Positions 1 through 11,204 of a DNA stretch of 64,000 nt are shown here, one piece after another. The notes below the pieces were generated by a model. It saw nothing but the letters and a program-made list of their open reading frames with translations, was not told where the DNA came from and ran no database searches. The position numbers and the translations under genes are program-made. The stretch is from contig OY540815.1 in the NCBI GenBank assembly GCA_961205875.1, positions 15,685,638 through 15,749,637 of the forward strand, written 5' to 3'. Numbering within the stretch: position 1 is the first letter of the stretch; each line of letters opens with the position of its first letter. This DNA comes from Sialis fuliginosa (lineage: Eukaryota > Arthropoda > Insecta > Megaloptera > Sialidae).

Positions 1-710
1 CAACGGCCACGAAAGTCTACAGAAAAAAATTTATTGAAATTGACAGACAATAATACGAGTTTAGTTAAAATTTTTAAATCAATTAGTCAATGCAGCACCT
101 AGAAGATTCTAACATTGACAAAAATAATTTAAGAACCTGTAATTGTTCAATAATAACCAGTAACTGCTAGATTACAAAAACTTTTTAGATACCTTTTTAA
201 TTGAATATTTATATCAGATTCCAGATACTTGTTCATTATATCCCCACAAATAAACAAACTATAAAAGTATATACACACCAATATTATTTATACAACTGTC
301 CTTGAAAAAGAAAGTATTTAAAACAAGAAGGCATCTAAAAAAATTAAATAATCAGGCAGTCTCCTGGTAAAAATTTTTTTCTGCCTGAGCTACAAGTATA
401 ATCATAAAAAATAAACAGAAAATATTGAATTCTAATAAATGATTAAAAACAAAATTATTTATAATTTTATAAATATAGCTTCTATAAAATAAATTTTTGT
501 TCATTTGTACAGTAATAATGCCTATTCTACAAAATATTTTCATCAATACATATACATACATATTTTTAACCATGGGAATGAATTAATTCTTAATGTATTT
601 TTATTGTAAAGAAAAATAAAACTATCATATCAAAAATATTAAATTCATATATAAAATATTTGAACATGGAAATAGTTTAAGCTGTTTTAATAACATTTAG
701 CAAAAAATAT
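1..710. other. 3' flank of the MTHFSD-like gene, no coding signal
   Basis: AT-rich sequence with no reading frame that looks like protein. The part next to the gene is probably the 3' untranslated region of the minus-strand MTHFSD-like gene: an AATAAA signal on the minus strand lies at about 599-604, roughly 110 bases past the stop. Nothing else was recognised. Confidence 0.5.
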
Positions 711-2629
711 TTAAACTGCAGTAACATCGACCGTTTCAATTCTAGATATCGGTTTTGCAGGTTCTATAATCAACGACTTCTCTGAATCCGGAGTCAGTTT
801 CAAGTCTTGCAGACTTTCGATTATATTATCAACACCTATAGCATTGTCTTGTTGTTCAACATTATCGACTTTACTTAACTTTGCAAAATTAAGATAACAA
901 AACCCTTTGTATCCTTTCCATATTATCTCATTCGGTTTGACTCCTCTTTCGGCAAGAGCTGCTTTTAAATCTCTCACTCTAACTGACCGCTCGATGTTGC
1001 CGATACGCAGTGAAAAATCTATTGTACTGCGGTTACGGTGGAATTTCTTTTTTGAACGTTCACGTCTTCCTTCAATGATATTTTCCTAAAATTAATATTT
1101 GTAAGTACTATCCATCAGAATCCTCAAAATAATAAAATAATACCTTATCAGTAGTTGGTCCTTCAGACCCGCTTTTTCTGGAAAACCTCGGCTTACGAAT
1201 TCGTCTCTTGTGCGGTTGCTCAGTAGCTGAAGGTTCTCCTTCAGTGTTAGTTTCATCTCTTGTTTGCGATTCTGAATTCTTCGTGTCTGATCGGGATCTT
1301 CTTTTTAGGAAACGTCGCCTTTTATGATACCGTGGACGATAAAGACGTTGGGTCTCATCATCCGTATCTTCTTCTTTCAATGTCACGTCTTTACCAGCAC
1401 TATAAATAGTAACGGATATTGTTAACTTCACAGAAATATTAGATTTATATTTTTATTTACGTTTTATCTATCTCGCGCATTTCGACCAATATCGGCATAA
1501 GATTCAAACGACGCTGGGATAATAGATTCCATATAATTTCCGTTGGTTTAGGCAAACTGTTTTGTATGAATATAACTTGTGTTGGAGTTACGATAATGTC
1601 TACAGGCACATCGTGAGGTTTAAATAATTCTTTTGGCAAAGTGTCAAAAACCTATTTATAAAATGGAATAAATTATAGTTTTAAAAATTATTTCATTGAA
1701 ACATAAAGACTTAAGGTTTATTTTATTTGTACCTGACAATCATGAACAGTTGTTACAACAATAGTATCTTGACTAACAGCTTTCATATGTCTCAACATTG
1801 CAAATTCTAAATCGGCAAACCCTTCGCCTTTACCAATACGATATCCTTCTTTAGATACTGCTACACTACCAACGACTAATAAATCGACATTAATGTTTGA
1901 ATCAAGACCGACTATATGTCCATGTTCTTCAATTCCTGATCTCCGGACAGCTAATTTTAAAACTTTGTTTGTCATTTCTTCAGGTACCAACAGTTTTAAG
2001 AATCCTGCGTGTAAACGTGGGATTGGCACAACTAATTTTTTGTTGTTCTAAATAAAATAACAACAGTTAAAATAACAGTCAAATCAAATAGTTTATATTT
2101 ATAACCTCTAAAACAGCAATTCGTAAATTTTCTTGCGGTTTATCAGGATTGACTTTCACAACATTGGCATTTTTAAATGCGTCAAGTTCAGTAGCTTTTA
2201 TACTTGCTTCCGCTGCTTCTATAAAATTAGGAATACGTCCCCAACAATTATATGGGAAATTGACTAATTTTTCCTTTTGTAAATAAGACCATACTGTTTT
2301 TCGGATGGAATGTTTAGATAGTTCTTCAGCTAAAAATAATATGCAATATAAGCTAATGGAATAATACAGAGGAAAAAAATGTGAGTCATATTTTTAAACA
2401 AATATAAATTTAATTTTTATTTTGCGATTTTATGGAAAATATACAAGCAAGGAAGGACACATTCAAAGTTTCCATTTGCTAAATATATAATTTCAAGATA
2501 AGGCTGCTCTTATCTAATACAAAAATAAAAAGTATGTACATCATTTGTAATATATTTGAATTATTACTTACGCATTTCCATCGGTTCCATTGTATCACCG
2601 CAATCTTCTGGTTTATCAGTAACTTTCAT
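711..2629 (-). CDS. MTHFSD: MTHFSD-like protein (methenyltetrahydrofolate synthetase domain plus RRM)
   Basis: Six exons join in frame: 2572-2629, 2106-2329, 1733-2047, 1461-1651, 1144-1399 and 711-1085 (minus), giving 472 residues. All introns are GT-AG. Residues about 20-265 match the 5-formyltetrahydrofolate cyclo-ligase-like fold of MTHFSD, with the stretches VVPIPRLHAG, VGSVAV, KGEGFADLEFAML and VDIIVTPTQVIF. A very basic, serine-rich linker (RRRFLKRRSRSD) follows, then an RNA-recognition-motif-like domain at about 365-440. In vertebrates MTHFSD is an RNA-binding protein linked to stress granules, and its cyclo-ligase activity is doubtful; that is family knowledge. The protein is longer than the roughly 380-residue human one, mainly in the linker and tail. 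The start is the first ATG of a short exon ending at a GTAAGT donor. The gene is divergent from the DNAJB13-like gene about 0.4 kb away. Confidence 0.88.
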
Positions 2630-3023
2630 TTTGTTAATAATTTGCTTACGTGATGCTCAGATTTATTTTTGTTTAAGATTTCAACCAATTAAAATTTATA
2701 AAAATTATCAATCACACAAACTACTTCACTTCAACATTACCGGTGATCACCACAGAATACAAAACAATTATGAAAAACGTCATTCTATAGAGTTCTATGC
2801 GTCGTATATTTTATTGCGTGGTCTTTATTTTTAAATTCAATTAATTTGAGCGCTTTTTTTAAATAAAATATAATATATAAATATATTTTCTTTAAATTTA
2901 TAAATTTTAAAATATAAATTTTATATTGTACTAATCTTATAGGCCTTGTTTTGGTTTCTAAGAACAAATTATAATACATAAATTTATTCATTTTGAGTTA
3001 TATTTCAAATTAATTAAATAATA
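2630..3023. promoter_or_regulatory. Spacer between two divergent genes, presumed bidirectional promoter
   Basis: This 394-base AT-rich gap separates the start codon of the minus-strand MTHFSD-like gene from that of the plus-strand DNAJB13-like gene, so both promoters must lie here or in overlapping 5' leaders. No clear TATA or initiator element could be singled out from the AT-rich background. Confidence 0.4.
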
Positions 3024-4428
3024 ATGGGGATCAATTATTATGGTGTATTGGGTATAAAAAGAACTGCAACAGACTTAGAAATAAAGAAAGCGTAAGTATA
3101 ACCATTGAGTAAAAAATAATTAATTATTATTTATTTATTTTTTACTCAATGGTATAACGTAAATAAAGAAATAATCAACTATATATATAATATATATTTC
3201 AATATAGGTACCGCAGATTAGCACTTGAATTTAATCCTAATCGTTTAGAAAATGACGAATGTGCATATACAGTTTTTTGCTTTATTGGCGAAGCTTATGA
3301 AGTTTTAATTGATAATTTTACGAGAGCTGTATTTGATCAATATGGAGAAGAAGGTTTAAAAAAAGGAGTTCCTAGTCCTTTTGGCTACATACAACCTTAT
3401 GTTTATCATGGTAATCCTATGAAAACATACAGGTATAATATTAAAACTCAAATGTCGTTTAATAATTTATCATTGCAGTTATAATTATTTTTTTTATTTT
3501 AGACATTTCTTCGGAACTACATCCCCTTATGCTGATTTGCTTGATTATTTAATAAAACCGTTACCTTTTTATGATTTACCCGAAGGGAAAGGTGTCAAAC
3601 AAAAGTCACCTCCTGTAAAACATGCTCTCTTACTAACTTTAAACGAGGTATTTTTTAACACATAAAAGAAAGAGTTATGAATTAAATCTATAATTAATTA
3701 ATTTCATCAAGGTTTACAAAGGAGGGTTGAAAAAAATGAAAATTCAAAGATTAGCATTTATCGATGAATCTGAAATTATAACAGCAATACAAGAAAAGAT
3801 TTTAACTGTTCCCATTAAGCCTGGGTTGTTGCCAGGAACAGATATAGTGTTCCCTGAGGAAGGTGATCAAGGACCTACAAATATTCCTGGTAAAAAATTG
3901 TAACTGCAGAAATTAATTACTCTATTAATAAAAATGAATTTCTCTTATAGCCGATGTAATATTTATCACTGAAGACAGACCACATAAAAATTTTAAAAGA
4001 GAAGATATTAATTTGATCACCGAAGTTACAGTTTCACTAGAAGTAGCTCTAATCGGCACTACTGTAACTATAAATACTTTAGATGACAGAATACTGAAAG
4101 TTCCTATTACAGACATTATTACGTATGTTGTTCTTATGTGTCTTACAAAAAAATGTATACAATTCAAAATTTTAGGCCAACTTATGAAAAAATTATCGAA
4201 GGTGAGGGTATGCCCATTGTTGATATTCCGTCAATGAGAGGAAACCTAATTATAAAATTCAATGTCAAGTTTCCGGAATATTTGCCAAGATCAAGCAAAA
4301 AACTTATTACAAAAGCATTTAAAATCGCTGAAAATTATGGACAAATAGGAGAAATGGAACTGATAAATAAACTAATCATTAAAGATAAAATTGATAGAAC
4401 GAATGTGGAAAATGAAAATACAACATAA
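3024..4428 (+). CDS. DNAJB13: DnaJ homolog subfamily B member 13-like (radial-spoke J protein)
   Basis: Six exons join in frame: 3024-3091, 3208-3432, 3503-3647, 3712-3889, 3951-4122 and 4176-4428, giving 346 residues. The last intron is only 53 bases. Residues 1-74 form a J domain (INYYGVLGIKR, AYRRLALEFNPNR, YGEEGLKKG). Residues about 145-330 are the DnaJ C-terminal peptide-binding region, with KIQRLAFIDES, TVPIKPGLLPGTDIVFPEEG, GEGMPIVDIP and a final beta domain. There is no cysteine-rich zinc domain, as expected for class B. The universal HPD tripeptide is Asn32-Pro33-Asn34 here, so Hsp70 ATPase stimulation is unlikely. Vertebrate DNAJB13 also lacks a proper HPD and is a sperm-flagellum and cilium radial-spoke component, which supports this member over a general DNAJB1/4/5 chaperone. 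A testis role is inferred. An AATAAA lies at about 4533. Confidence 0.88.
3101..3153. repeat. Perfect hairpin filling DNAJB13 intron 1
   Basis: The 19-base arm at 3101-3119 (starting ACCATTGAGT) is repeated exactly in inverted orientation at 3135-3153, with a 15-base AT loop. It occupies nearly half of the 116-base first intron. It could be a tiny foldback element or an intron structure bringing the splice sites together. Confidence 0.8.
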
Positions 4429-5137
4429 ACACTAAAACTTGCAACTATGAAATGGATACCAGTGATATTGTATTTAAATTAAAAAATATTAACTGTATTG
4501 TTTTTGAAACAATTTTATTTTGGTTTTATATAAATAAATCAATGTTAGAAACAAATAATATGTAAGAAAATAGTATAGGTACTATATATAATATAAATTC
4601 GTTATTTCAAAAACTATGATAACATGATAAATGAAGGCACATAATATGATGTTTCCTTTACAATATTCTGATGAAAAATATAGTACAATAAATTATTTTC
4701 TGAATAGTAGCATTTACATTCTATTCTCAAAGATGGTCTATATATCACAAAATTATACACTTTAATTAGATTTTTGTAAAATTTTAAAAATATATGTATA
4801 TATGCTTTTTTAGAATAATAGTTATATATAATATTTTATTTTTAGAACAAGAAATTCTTAAATTCCTAACATAAAATATAATTATGTATTGACTATTAAC
4901 TATACCAATTTAAATCAATAAAATAACTTAATTAAGAATTCCTTACATCTAAATTTATCTCACTTTAAAAAATAATTACCTAATTTTAAATAATTATCAC
5001 TTTTTCATAATAAATAATCAAAAATAATATAACAATGTACAAAACAAAGATATTTCATATTACCTTGTAGGATAAACAATAAATTGTGTTTTCATCATTT
5101 TAGAGACCAACTTTGAAACTAATTCACAAGTAAAACA
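4429..5137. other. Convergent 3' intergenic spacer, no gene seen
   Basis: AT-rich stretch between the convergent ends of the DNAJB13-like and BTB zinc-finger genes. It should hold both 3' untranslated regions. No open frame with protein character and no clear repeat was found. Confidence 0.5.
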
Positions 5138-7211
5138 TTAATTTCGTATACCGTGCGCCTCTAGCATATGTGTCTTGTAACTCTCTCTCATTGTAAATGA
5201 ATTCGGACATAAGTAACAACAAAGTCTATTAGTGAAATCTGAATGCACAAGGCGTACATGATACTTGAGAGCTGACTGGTTGTGATACTCCTGTTTACAA
5301 TGAGGGCAGTTCCACATGAGCGATGTATGGCTTTGCTGTGTTATTTGTGCTTGTGTTAATATCTGTTCTAAGCTTTGCGGGTTGTTAACATTTTGTGCTA
5401 CGAGAAGGTATTGTTTCTGAGAATTGTTACTGTCCTGTACTCCTGAAGATGATGCTTTGATAGTAGGGCGTATTATTTTTCCACAAGGAGAAACAGTTTT
5501 GATATTTGATGATGGATGCATTTGTTTAATGTTAGGGATAATCGTAGATCCTTTGTTAATATTTTGTTTCGGTAATTTATTTCCTAAAGAGTCGATCTTT
5601 TGTTTTGGACTTTGATCGACAAGTTTTATTAATATATCAGGAACTGTAGAAACATGGCCTGAATCTATGTCATTTTTCTTTTCAGATAAAACAGAAATTT
5701 GAGGATTATTTTTCAACAATTGTAAAGTGTTTGTTAAATTATCTTCAGCTTGTTTCGATAGTATCTGATTGTCGTTGTTCTGTGTTAAAGAATTTAGCAA
5801 GGTTTTATGAGTACTTGCAGTTTCCTTAAGTGCACTTGGTAGTTTGTTTAAATGCTTATTTAACTTTATAGGCACTAACGGCGGGGGTTCTGATGTGTTC
5901 AATGGATCCTCAGGTTCTTTTTTAATAGAAGCCATAAGCTGTGGTTCAGATAACGGTAAATCTGGTGTAATAACTAATGATTCAGCAGGTTTAACTGTAT
6001 GATCACCTATAATAAAAATAGAAATTTATTTTAAATTTAATTTACAAAATATTCAATAAAGTATATTACCTGTCAATGATCGATGTAAAATACTTCCACC
6101 GATATTTGAACTAGATAAAAAGCTGTCGGCTCCTGAACTCTGAGAATCTTCTGACTTTAAATTAATATCATCATCAATTTTTGTATTTGAATTTTTAGAT
6201 TTTTCAATTACTTTAGAATCATTTTGAATTTCTTTTACAACTGACTGTTCATTATATTTTTTATTCAATTCCAAATAATTTTTATTTACTTCTTCAAACG
6301 TTTCTGTATCATTTTGATTTTGTATATCAGTATTATCATCAGAAAAGTTTATGTTATCATCATTAACCAATTTTTCAGATTCATATTTTAAAAGTTTTGG
6401 TTTAGGACTTTCTGAATCTCCTTCACTTTGTAAAATTTGTTCATCGTACAATCGCTTTGTCTTTTTGTACTCTTTGTTTGAATCATCAGAATATATATCT
6501 CTGTCGTCAATTTCTTGAGTATCAATTATGTTCAAATCATTTGATAAACCACGTACTTGTAAAAGTCTTGCCGTTTGCATAAATTCAGATAATCTATGTC
6601 TAGCTATGTTTACTTCTCCTTGATACATGAAAGTCAGTATGGCTTTTAAGTCTTCTAAAGCAACCCCTTTTAAAATCACTACTGGATGATTGCATGATGG
6701 ATGTTCCTTTATTTAAAAAGTAAAGAAAACATATTCAAATAAAAATACATATAGATTAAAATATAAATAATATAAAACTATTGCTTGAAACTTAAAATAT
6801 TTTTTACTATGATAATCAGTAAATACGTAATTTATTTGAGTGAAAGTTTAAAAAATAAAAATAATTCCTTTCTAATTTAAAAAGATAATAACATGGAAAT
6901 ATTTATATTTATTGAATTAAAGAAAATATGAATATAAACCACTAGTTGATTATTGCTTACAACAGAGAGAGCATGGATTCAAACTGATAGGATAAATGAC
7001 AACATTATAACAATAATATTACCTTAAAAACGTTGCGAAAGTAAGGACTACAAGCAGATAAAATAACTTTATGTGCTTTCACCGATGATCCTTCACAATA
7101 TAGAGTTACATCAACAAAATCCTCAGACATATGCAAATTTTCTAAAGTAGAGCATATATTTATTTGAAAATGATTCCATTTTAAATAATATGATTCTGAT
7201 AATTCATTCAT
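5138..7211 (-). CDS. BTB/POZ domain protein with two C-terminal C2H2 zinc fingers
   Basis: Three exons join in frame: 7023-7211, 6070-6706 and 5138-6006 (minus), giving 564 residues. Residues about 5-115 are a BTB domain of the insect tramtrack/bric-a-brac type: YYLKWNHFQ, FVDVTLYCEG, KAHKVILSACSPYFRNVF, then across the splice HPSCNHPVVILKGV, DLKAILTFMYQGEVNI. A long low-complexity acidic, Asn/Ser-rich linker follows. Near residues 509-561 are two C2H2 fingers, each C-x2-C-x12-H-x4-H (CPHC...H..RLVH and CYLC...H..LEAH). Such BTB-ZF proteins are nuclear DNA-binding regulators that dimerise through BTB. Which member (Broad, Tramtrack, Lola or a hemipteran-specific one) cannot be settled here. 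The protein ends seven residues after the last finger histidine region. Only one finger pair is visible, but alternative finger exons, common in this family, could exist elsewhere. Confidence 0.87.
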
Positions 7212-7886
7212 TATTTTAATTTAAAAATGTTTATAATTTATCACTAAGTTTTTAAACTGTAATAAAATTTACAAAAACGCCTGAAATTTATTTTGATGCA
7301 CTTTAAAATAGTTCTGACATTTTTAGAGTGCATTTAAGTAGGTTACAGATATATTACATGCGTATTAAAGATATTATCAAATTATATCGGTAAATAATCA
7401 ATTAGTTATTGGAAACAAACTTTATGTTTATTTATTTTTGATAATTTTTATTATACGTAAAATAATATTAACACGAATTTCTTTAAAAAAATAAAATTTG
7501 ACACAACACGGGTACACCTCACCTAACACATTGCACAATGCACTTTTTGATTTGTTTACAGAAAAACTACTAGATGGTAGCACTAAAATAACATATGCAA
7601 CATATGTATGTACATTTTGTTTGCAATTTAAATTGCTGAAATTGTTGAAATACTTCCTACCCTTCCTACGTTTTTCTTTCTGTTAGTAGTCATAACAGTA
7701 ACACAAATAAATTAATATGGTGATGAAAATAGAATAATTTATTTAAATATCATTTGTACAGCAGTGTATAAAACAAACAATAAACTTTATAATACTATTA
7801 TTAACATATAAAGCATCAGCAAAAGCAAAGTTAAAATTACAGCTTAAAATGTAAGAAAAAAATAAGTAAAAAATGGAATTTAACAA
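7212..7886. other. Spacer with BTB gene promoter and peflin 3' UTR
   Basis: Upstream of the BTB gene start and downstream of the peflin stop (both minus strand). A minus-strand AATAAA at 7738-7743 lies about 145 bases past the peflin stop and is its likely polyadenylation signal. A 62-codon plus-strand frame at 7498-7686 has no protein character. Confidence 0.45.
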
Positions 7887-8794
7887 TTAAAGTGAAGTAT
7901 TTAATGCAACTCCCAGAAAGTCTTCAAAGCCTATTGTGATTACACCTTTTTGCTCTGAGTCACGTGAACGGAAAGCTTCTGTAAATCGTTGAATTTGAAC
8001 GCACAATACAATAAATTGATCTACCGATATTTGTTTGTGATTTTGTATATCACTCTTTGCTATCAAGTAATTTGTGAATTGTTCAGAAAATTGAAAGCCC
8101 ATTTGTTGAAATGCTAAAAAATAGATGATGTTAATATAACAATATAATTATTTGATTAGTTATATAAAGATGAAATTCCATATTGTAAGAGTTATAATAA
8201 TAATAATAATTAACAATCACCCACCTTGTGATAATTCTGGCTCTTCTATAAGCCCAGATTGATCTCTGTCATAAGTTTTAAAAACTGTTAACCATTGATT
8301 GACGTAGTTAAAAAGCTTTTGAAACTCATCCAAATCAATTGTTCCACTTTTATCATTATCGAACATTCCAATCATAAGATTGCATGCAGTGTCTGAAAAA
8401 TTTTTCCCTTGCCCATTTACCAAAGCTGCCTGTAATTCTTTCCCATTGATTTTTCCTGAATTATCTTTATCTACTGTACTAAACCACTGGGCTATTTGAG
8501 GATTAACTTGTCCAGCGTTTGGGATCGAGTATCCCCCAGATTGTCCTTGATATCCGGTCGGTTGTCCTCCAAAATTTCCACTCGACATACCTCCTATTCC
8601 ACCACTTTGTAAATTTGGTTGACCGCCCGGATAATAATTTGAAGGATTCTGGTACCCAGCTCCAGCACCAGGATATCCCCCTGGATAACCTCCAGGTGGA
8701 GGCCCGTTGTATCCACCTCCCTAAAAGATACATATATTAGTATACTTATGTAAAAAAATGTTTAATTAATATTATTGAAACTTACTGAATACAT
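7887..8794 (-). CDS. PEF1: Peflin, penta-EF-hand calcium-binding protein
   Basis: Three exons join in frame: 8786-8794 (only Met-Tyr-Ser), 8225-8720 and 7887-8113 (minus), giving 243 residues. Residues 4-70 are the Gly/Pro/Tyr-rich tail typical of peflin (GGYPGGYPGAGAGYQNP). EF-hand loops are seen at about residue 87 (DKDNSGKINGKEL), 124 (DNDKSGTIDLDEF) and 154 (DRDQSGLIEEPEL), followed by two degenerate C-terminal hands (SRDSEQKGVITIGFEDF in the last). This five-hand layout is the PEF family. Peflin heterodimerises with ALG-2/PDCD6 through the last hand and acts at ER exit sites, including as adaptor of CUL3-KLHL12 for SEC31 in vertebrates. The long Gly/Pro tail argues for peflin and against ALG-2, sorcin or calpain small subunit. 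The tiny first exon with a GTAAGT donor is unusual, but the frame and ATG fit. Confidence 0.93.
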
Positions 8795-10057
8795 TTTGAT
8801 ACCGTTCTACGACCAAAAATATTTAATTCTATAAATTTTATAGAACTGTCAAAGAACGTCAAAGAACGAATGAACTTATGGAAAATTGCATTGGTTAGAA
8901 AATTAACTTGCATTTTACGCGCGAAATTAACCTGAATTTAAATAATACAACAGCGAAAAATTACAGCAACTTGTTTTATTCGAAATTAAGAGAAATAATC
9001 ACAAAATAATTAAATAGTTTATTATCATAATAATAAAAATAATTTATCAATAGTTAATAAATTACCGAATTTTGTTTTTATAAGAAAGTACACAATTATC
9101 TTCATTTATCATAATTGTATGTACATATGTGTTTTTTTAGTTAAATCTTTCTGATACATTGATTAAAATTTATGGTTGTTTACAACTGTATACATCTTAA
9201 TTAAGAGTACCAGGAGATATCAAAGGTTCATCATTATTATTTATTTAAAAAAATAATAAGTAAATAATTTAAAAGATTAATATTAGGTATATGTAAAACC
9301 ATATATCTCTTTGAGACCCTTTCCCTTACCTCAGGAGTTTTAGATAATTGTCTAATTTGTCTATTATAAAAAAATCACATGCCACTACCCCTCATGAGAT
9401 TCCTAGTGTTATCATGAGACCCTCAGTAAGCACCTCATGTCAACATTGGTGCCTCCTGATGGAGAACTGCTCGGTAGCTGAGAACCCCCTTACTACGAAC
9501 GAGAGAGGAGTATCCTACTTTTTGACATACGTTGAATGTGTGAGTGCGTTTGTGTGAATGATTTCAGAATTTTGAATCGCACACATCTTTTTGGCGCAGG
9601 AGTGGGGGTTGAGAAGAACGTGTTTCATTTGGTATAGAGGGACTCCAAGCGTTCGTTGTATGGGGGCTTCGTTATACAGGAGTTTGTTATCAGAAGGTAC
9701 CGCAGTATATTTCCATTCTAAATTAAAAAACAAACTTAAATTAATATTGGATAAAAAGTGTCTAAGAAAGCCAGGGACCTAGATTTTTTTAAAGGGCCCC
9801 ACCTTAAAAAATTGCCAGAAGCCCTAAATTTGTAGCCACGCTACAATAAGTATAAAAGTGAATATATAAAATAATGTAAAAATTTTGTAATAAAATTATG
9901 TTTATTATAATATATTATAAAACAAACCAATTATATAAATAACTTTTAATATAAACATTCATATATATTTATATATATTATCTAAAACCATATATATCAG
10001 TATCAAAATTTATAACTATTTGCACGTAGACGTACATTTGTAGGTATTATTAATTGA
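8795..10057. other. Intergenic, repeat-derived, no gene
   Basis: 8795-9300 is plain AT-rich upstream sequence of peflin. 9330-9760 has higher GC and overlapping open frames on both strands without family resemblance; it reads like transposon debris. 9790-9850 resembles the right part of the MITE at 23839-24015 (shared GCCCCACCTTAAAAA and CTAAATTTGTAG-type ends), so it is probably a truncated relative. None of this supports a gene. Confidence 0.45.
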
Positions 10058-10568
10058 TTACTGTATTTTAATTGGTTTGATGGAAGTGGTTTCCTTAACT
10101 TTTTCAGTTGGTTTTTTTATATGAACGTCTTTCTTTTCATTCTCAAGCGGTTTTTCTATTTTATCTCTTTTTCTTTCCCATTCATCAAATTTGATATTCC
10201 ACCAATTTATAACTCGAGCAGTGAATTTTGGTGAAAGTTTAAATGCTTGAGGTACATTTTCACAACATATAAATACTAATTTATATATTTTATATTCAGA
10301 AGCCCATTGTACCCATTCCACTAAAATCATGTTTAAAAAATAATCACATTTATTTTTTGATGGTTAAGACTTATTATTAAATTATTTAAATTAAATAATA
10401 TAGAAACTTACAGTATACATCCTGGTAGCGTGATACGAATAAAAATGTATATGGTAACAAAAAATCTAGGCATTTGTTTAACAGCGAATGAAATGTTTTA
10501 TTAATTTGATCAAATAGTTGCATTTTTCTAGTTTTTTTTATTAATAAATATAAGCGATTGTAACACAA
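10058..10568 (-). CDS. Unrecognised small two-exon gene
   Basis: Two exons join in frame: 10412-10568 and 10058-10320 (minus), with a GTAAGT donor and TTTTAG acceptor. The protein is 139 residues from the ATG at 10568, or 124 from the ATG at 10523. Neither open frame alone is convincing, but the join produces a protein-like centre: SRYQDVYLEWVQWASEYK, LVFICCENVPQAFKLSP, ARVINWWNIKFDEWERK. The N-terminal part has a hydrophobic run (LDFLLPYTFLFVS) that could be a membrane segment. The tail is Lys/Glu-rich and of low complexity. I do not recognise a family. It lies on the same strand as peflin, about 1.3 kb upstream of it. It could be a real lineage-specific gene, the end of a larger one, or chance frames. 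Confidence 0.45.
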
Positions 10569-10979
10569 GAGCAGTACAAACTATGGCAATGAACTAATCA
10601 AGTTAAAAGTTGTTGCAGTTAGAATATCAACTAAATAAATTATGTAATTATTGATAATAGGTAAATTTTAATTGATGTAATAAATCAATTCCAATGGAAG
10701 TTTTTAAGATAAGACAGAGTACCAAAGTTTATAGTTAATTATAATTAATTGAATTTTGGACTTTTTATAGTTAATTAATCATTATATGAAGTATAAATAA
10801 TTATTGTACCTATATATACATTTGTATATTTCACAAAAAAATTGTTTTTTCAAAAACTAATAAACTTATACACTTTTCATAATGTCAATTGTATTTCACA
10901 GAGCATTATAAATATTATTTTCACAAACTGGAAAATGTTTTGTGAATGTTGGAAAACTTGGAAAGTGGTTTGTTATAAT

Positions 10980-11196
10980 CAGACATTGTATGACATAGAC
11001 TGTGAGCCATAGCACTTTATGTAAGTCAGCGTCAATCATAAATATTAAGAGGAAGAAAATATTGAGTATTTACGTGATGTGGACTGTTGTTTCTGAAGTA
11101 TTTTTATTCTGTGGTCCACAATTTTGTTCTTTCTCTTTCTACCGAGAGTAATCGTTTTCAATTAGCTCACTGTCTCTATGTCATACAATCTCTTTG
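10980..11196. mobile_element. hAT-like MITE, copy 1 of the ATTGTATGACATAG family
   Basis: A 217-base element whose ends are inverted copies built around ATTGTATGACATAGA and GTGAGC. It is flanked by a near-perfect 8-base target duplication (GTTATAAT at 10972-10979, GGTATAAT at 11197-11204). The interior matches the copy at 45524-45735 along its length (for example CTTTATGTAAGTCAGCGTCA and TTTATTCTGTGGTCCACAAT). There is no coding capacity. An 8-bp duplication is typical of hAT transposition. Confidence 0.85.
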
Positions 11197-11204
11197 GGTA
11201 TAAT

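Noticed and set aside
8503-8740. Open frames overlapping the peflin Gly/Pro region on both strands
   Set aside because: Shadows of the GC-richer peflin exon in other frames.
9348-9782. Three overlapping frames of 63-72 codons on both strands
   Set aside because: No family resemblance, no splice context, and the area borders transposon remnants.
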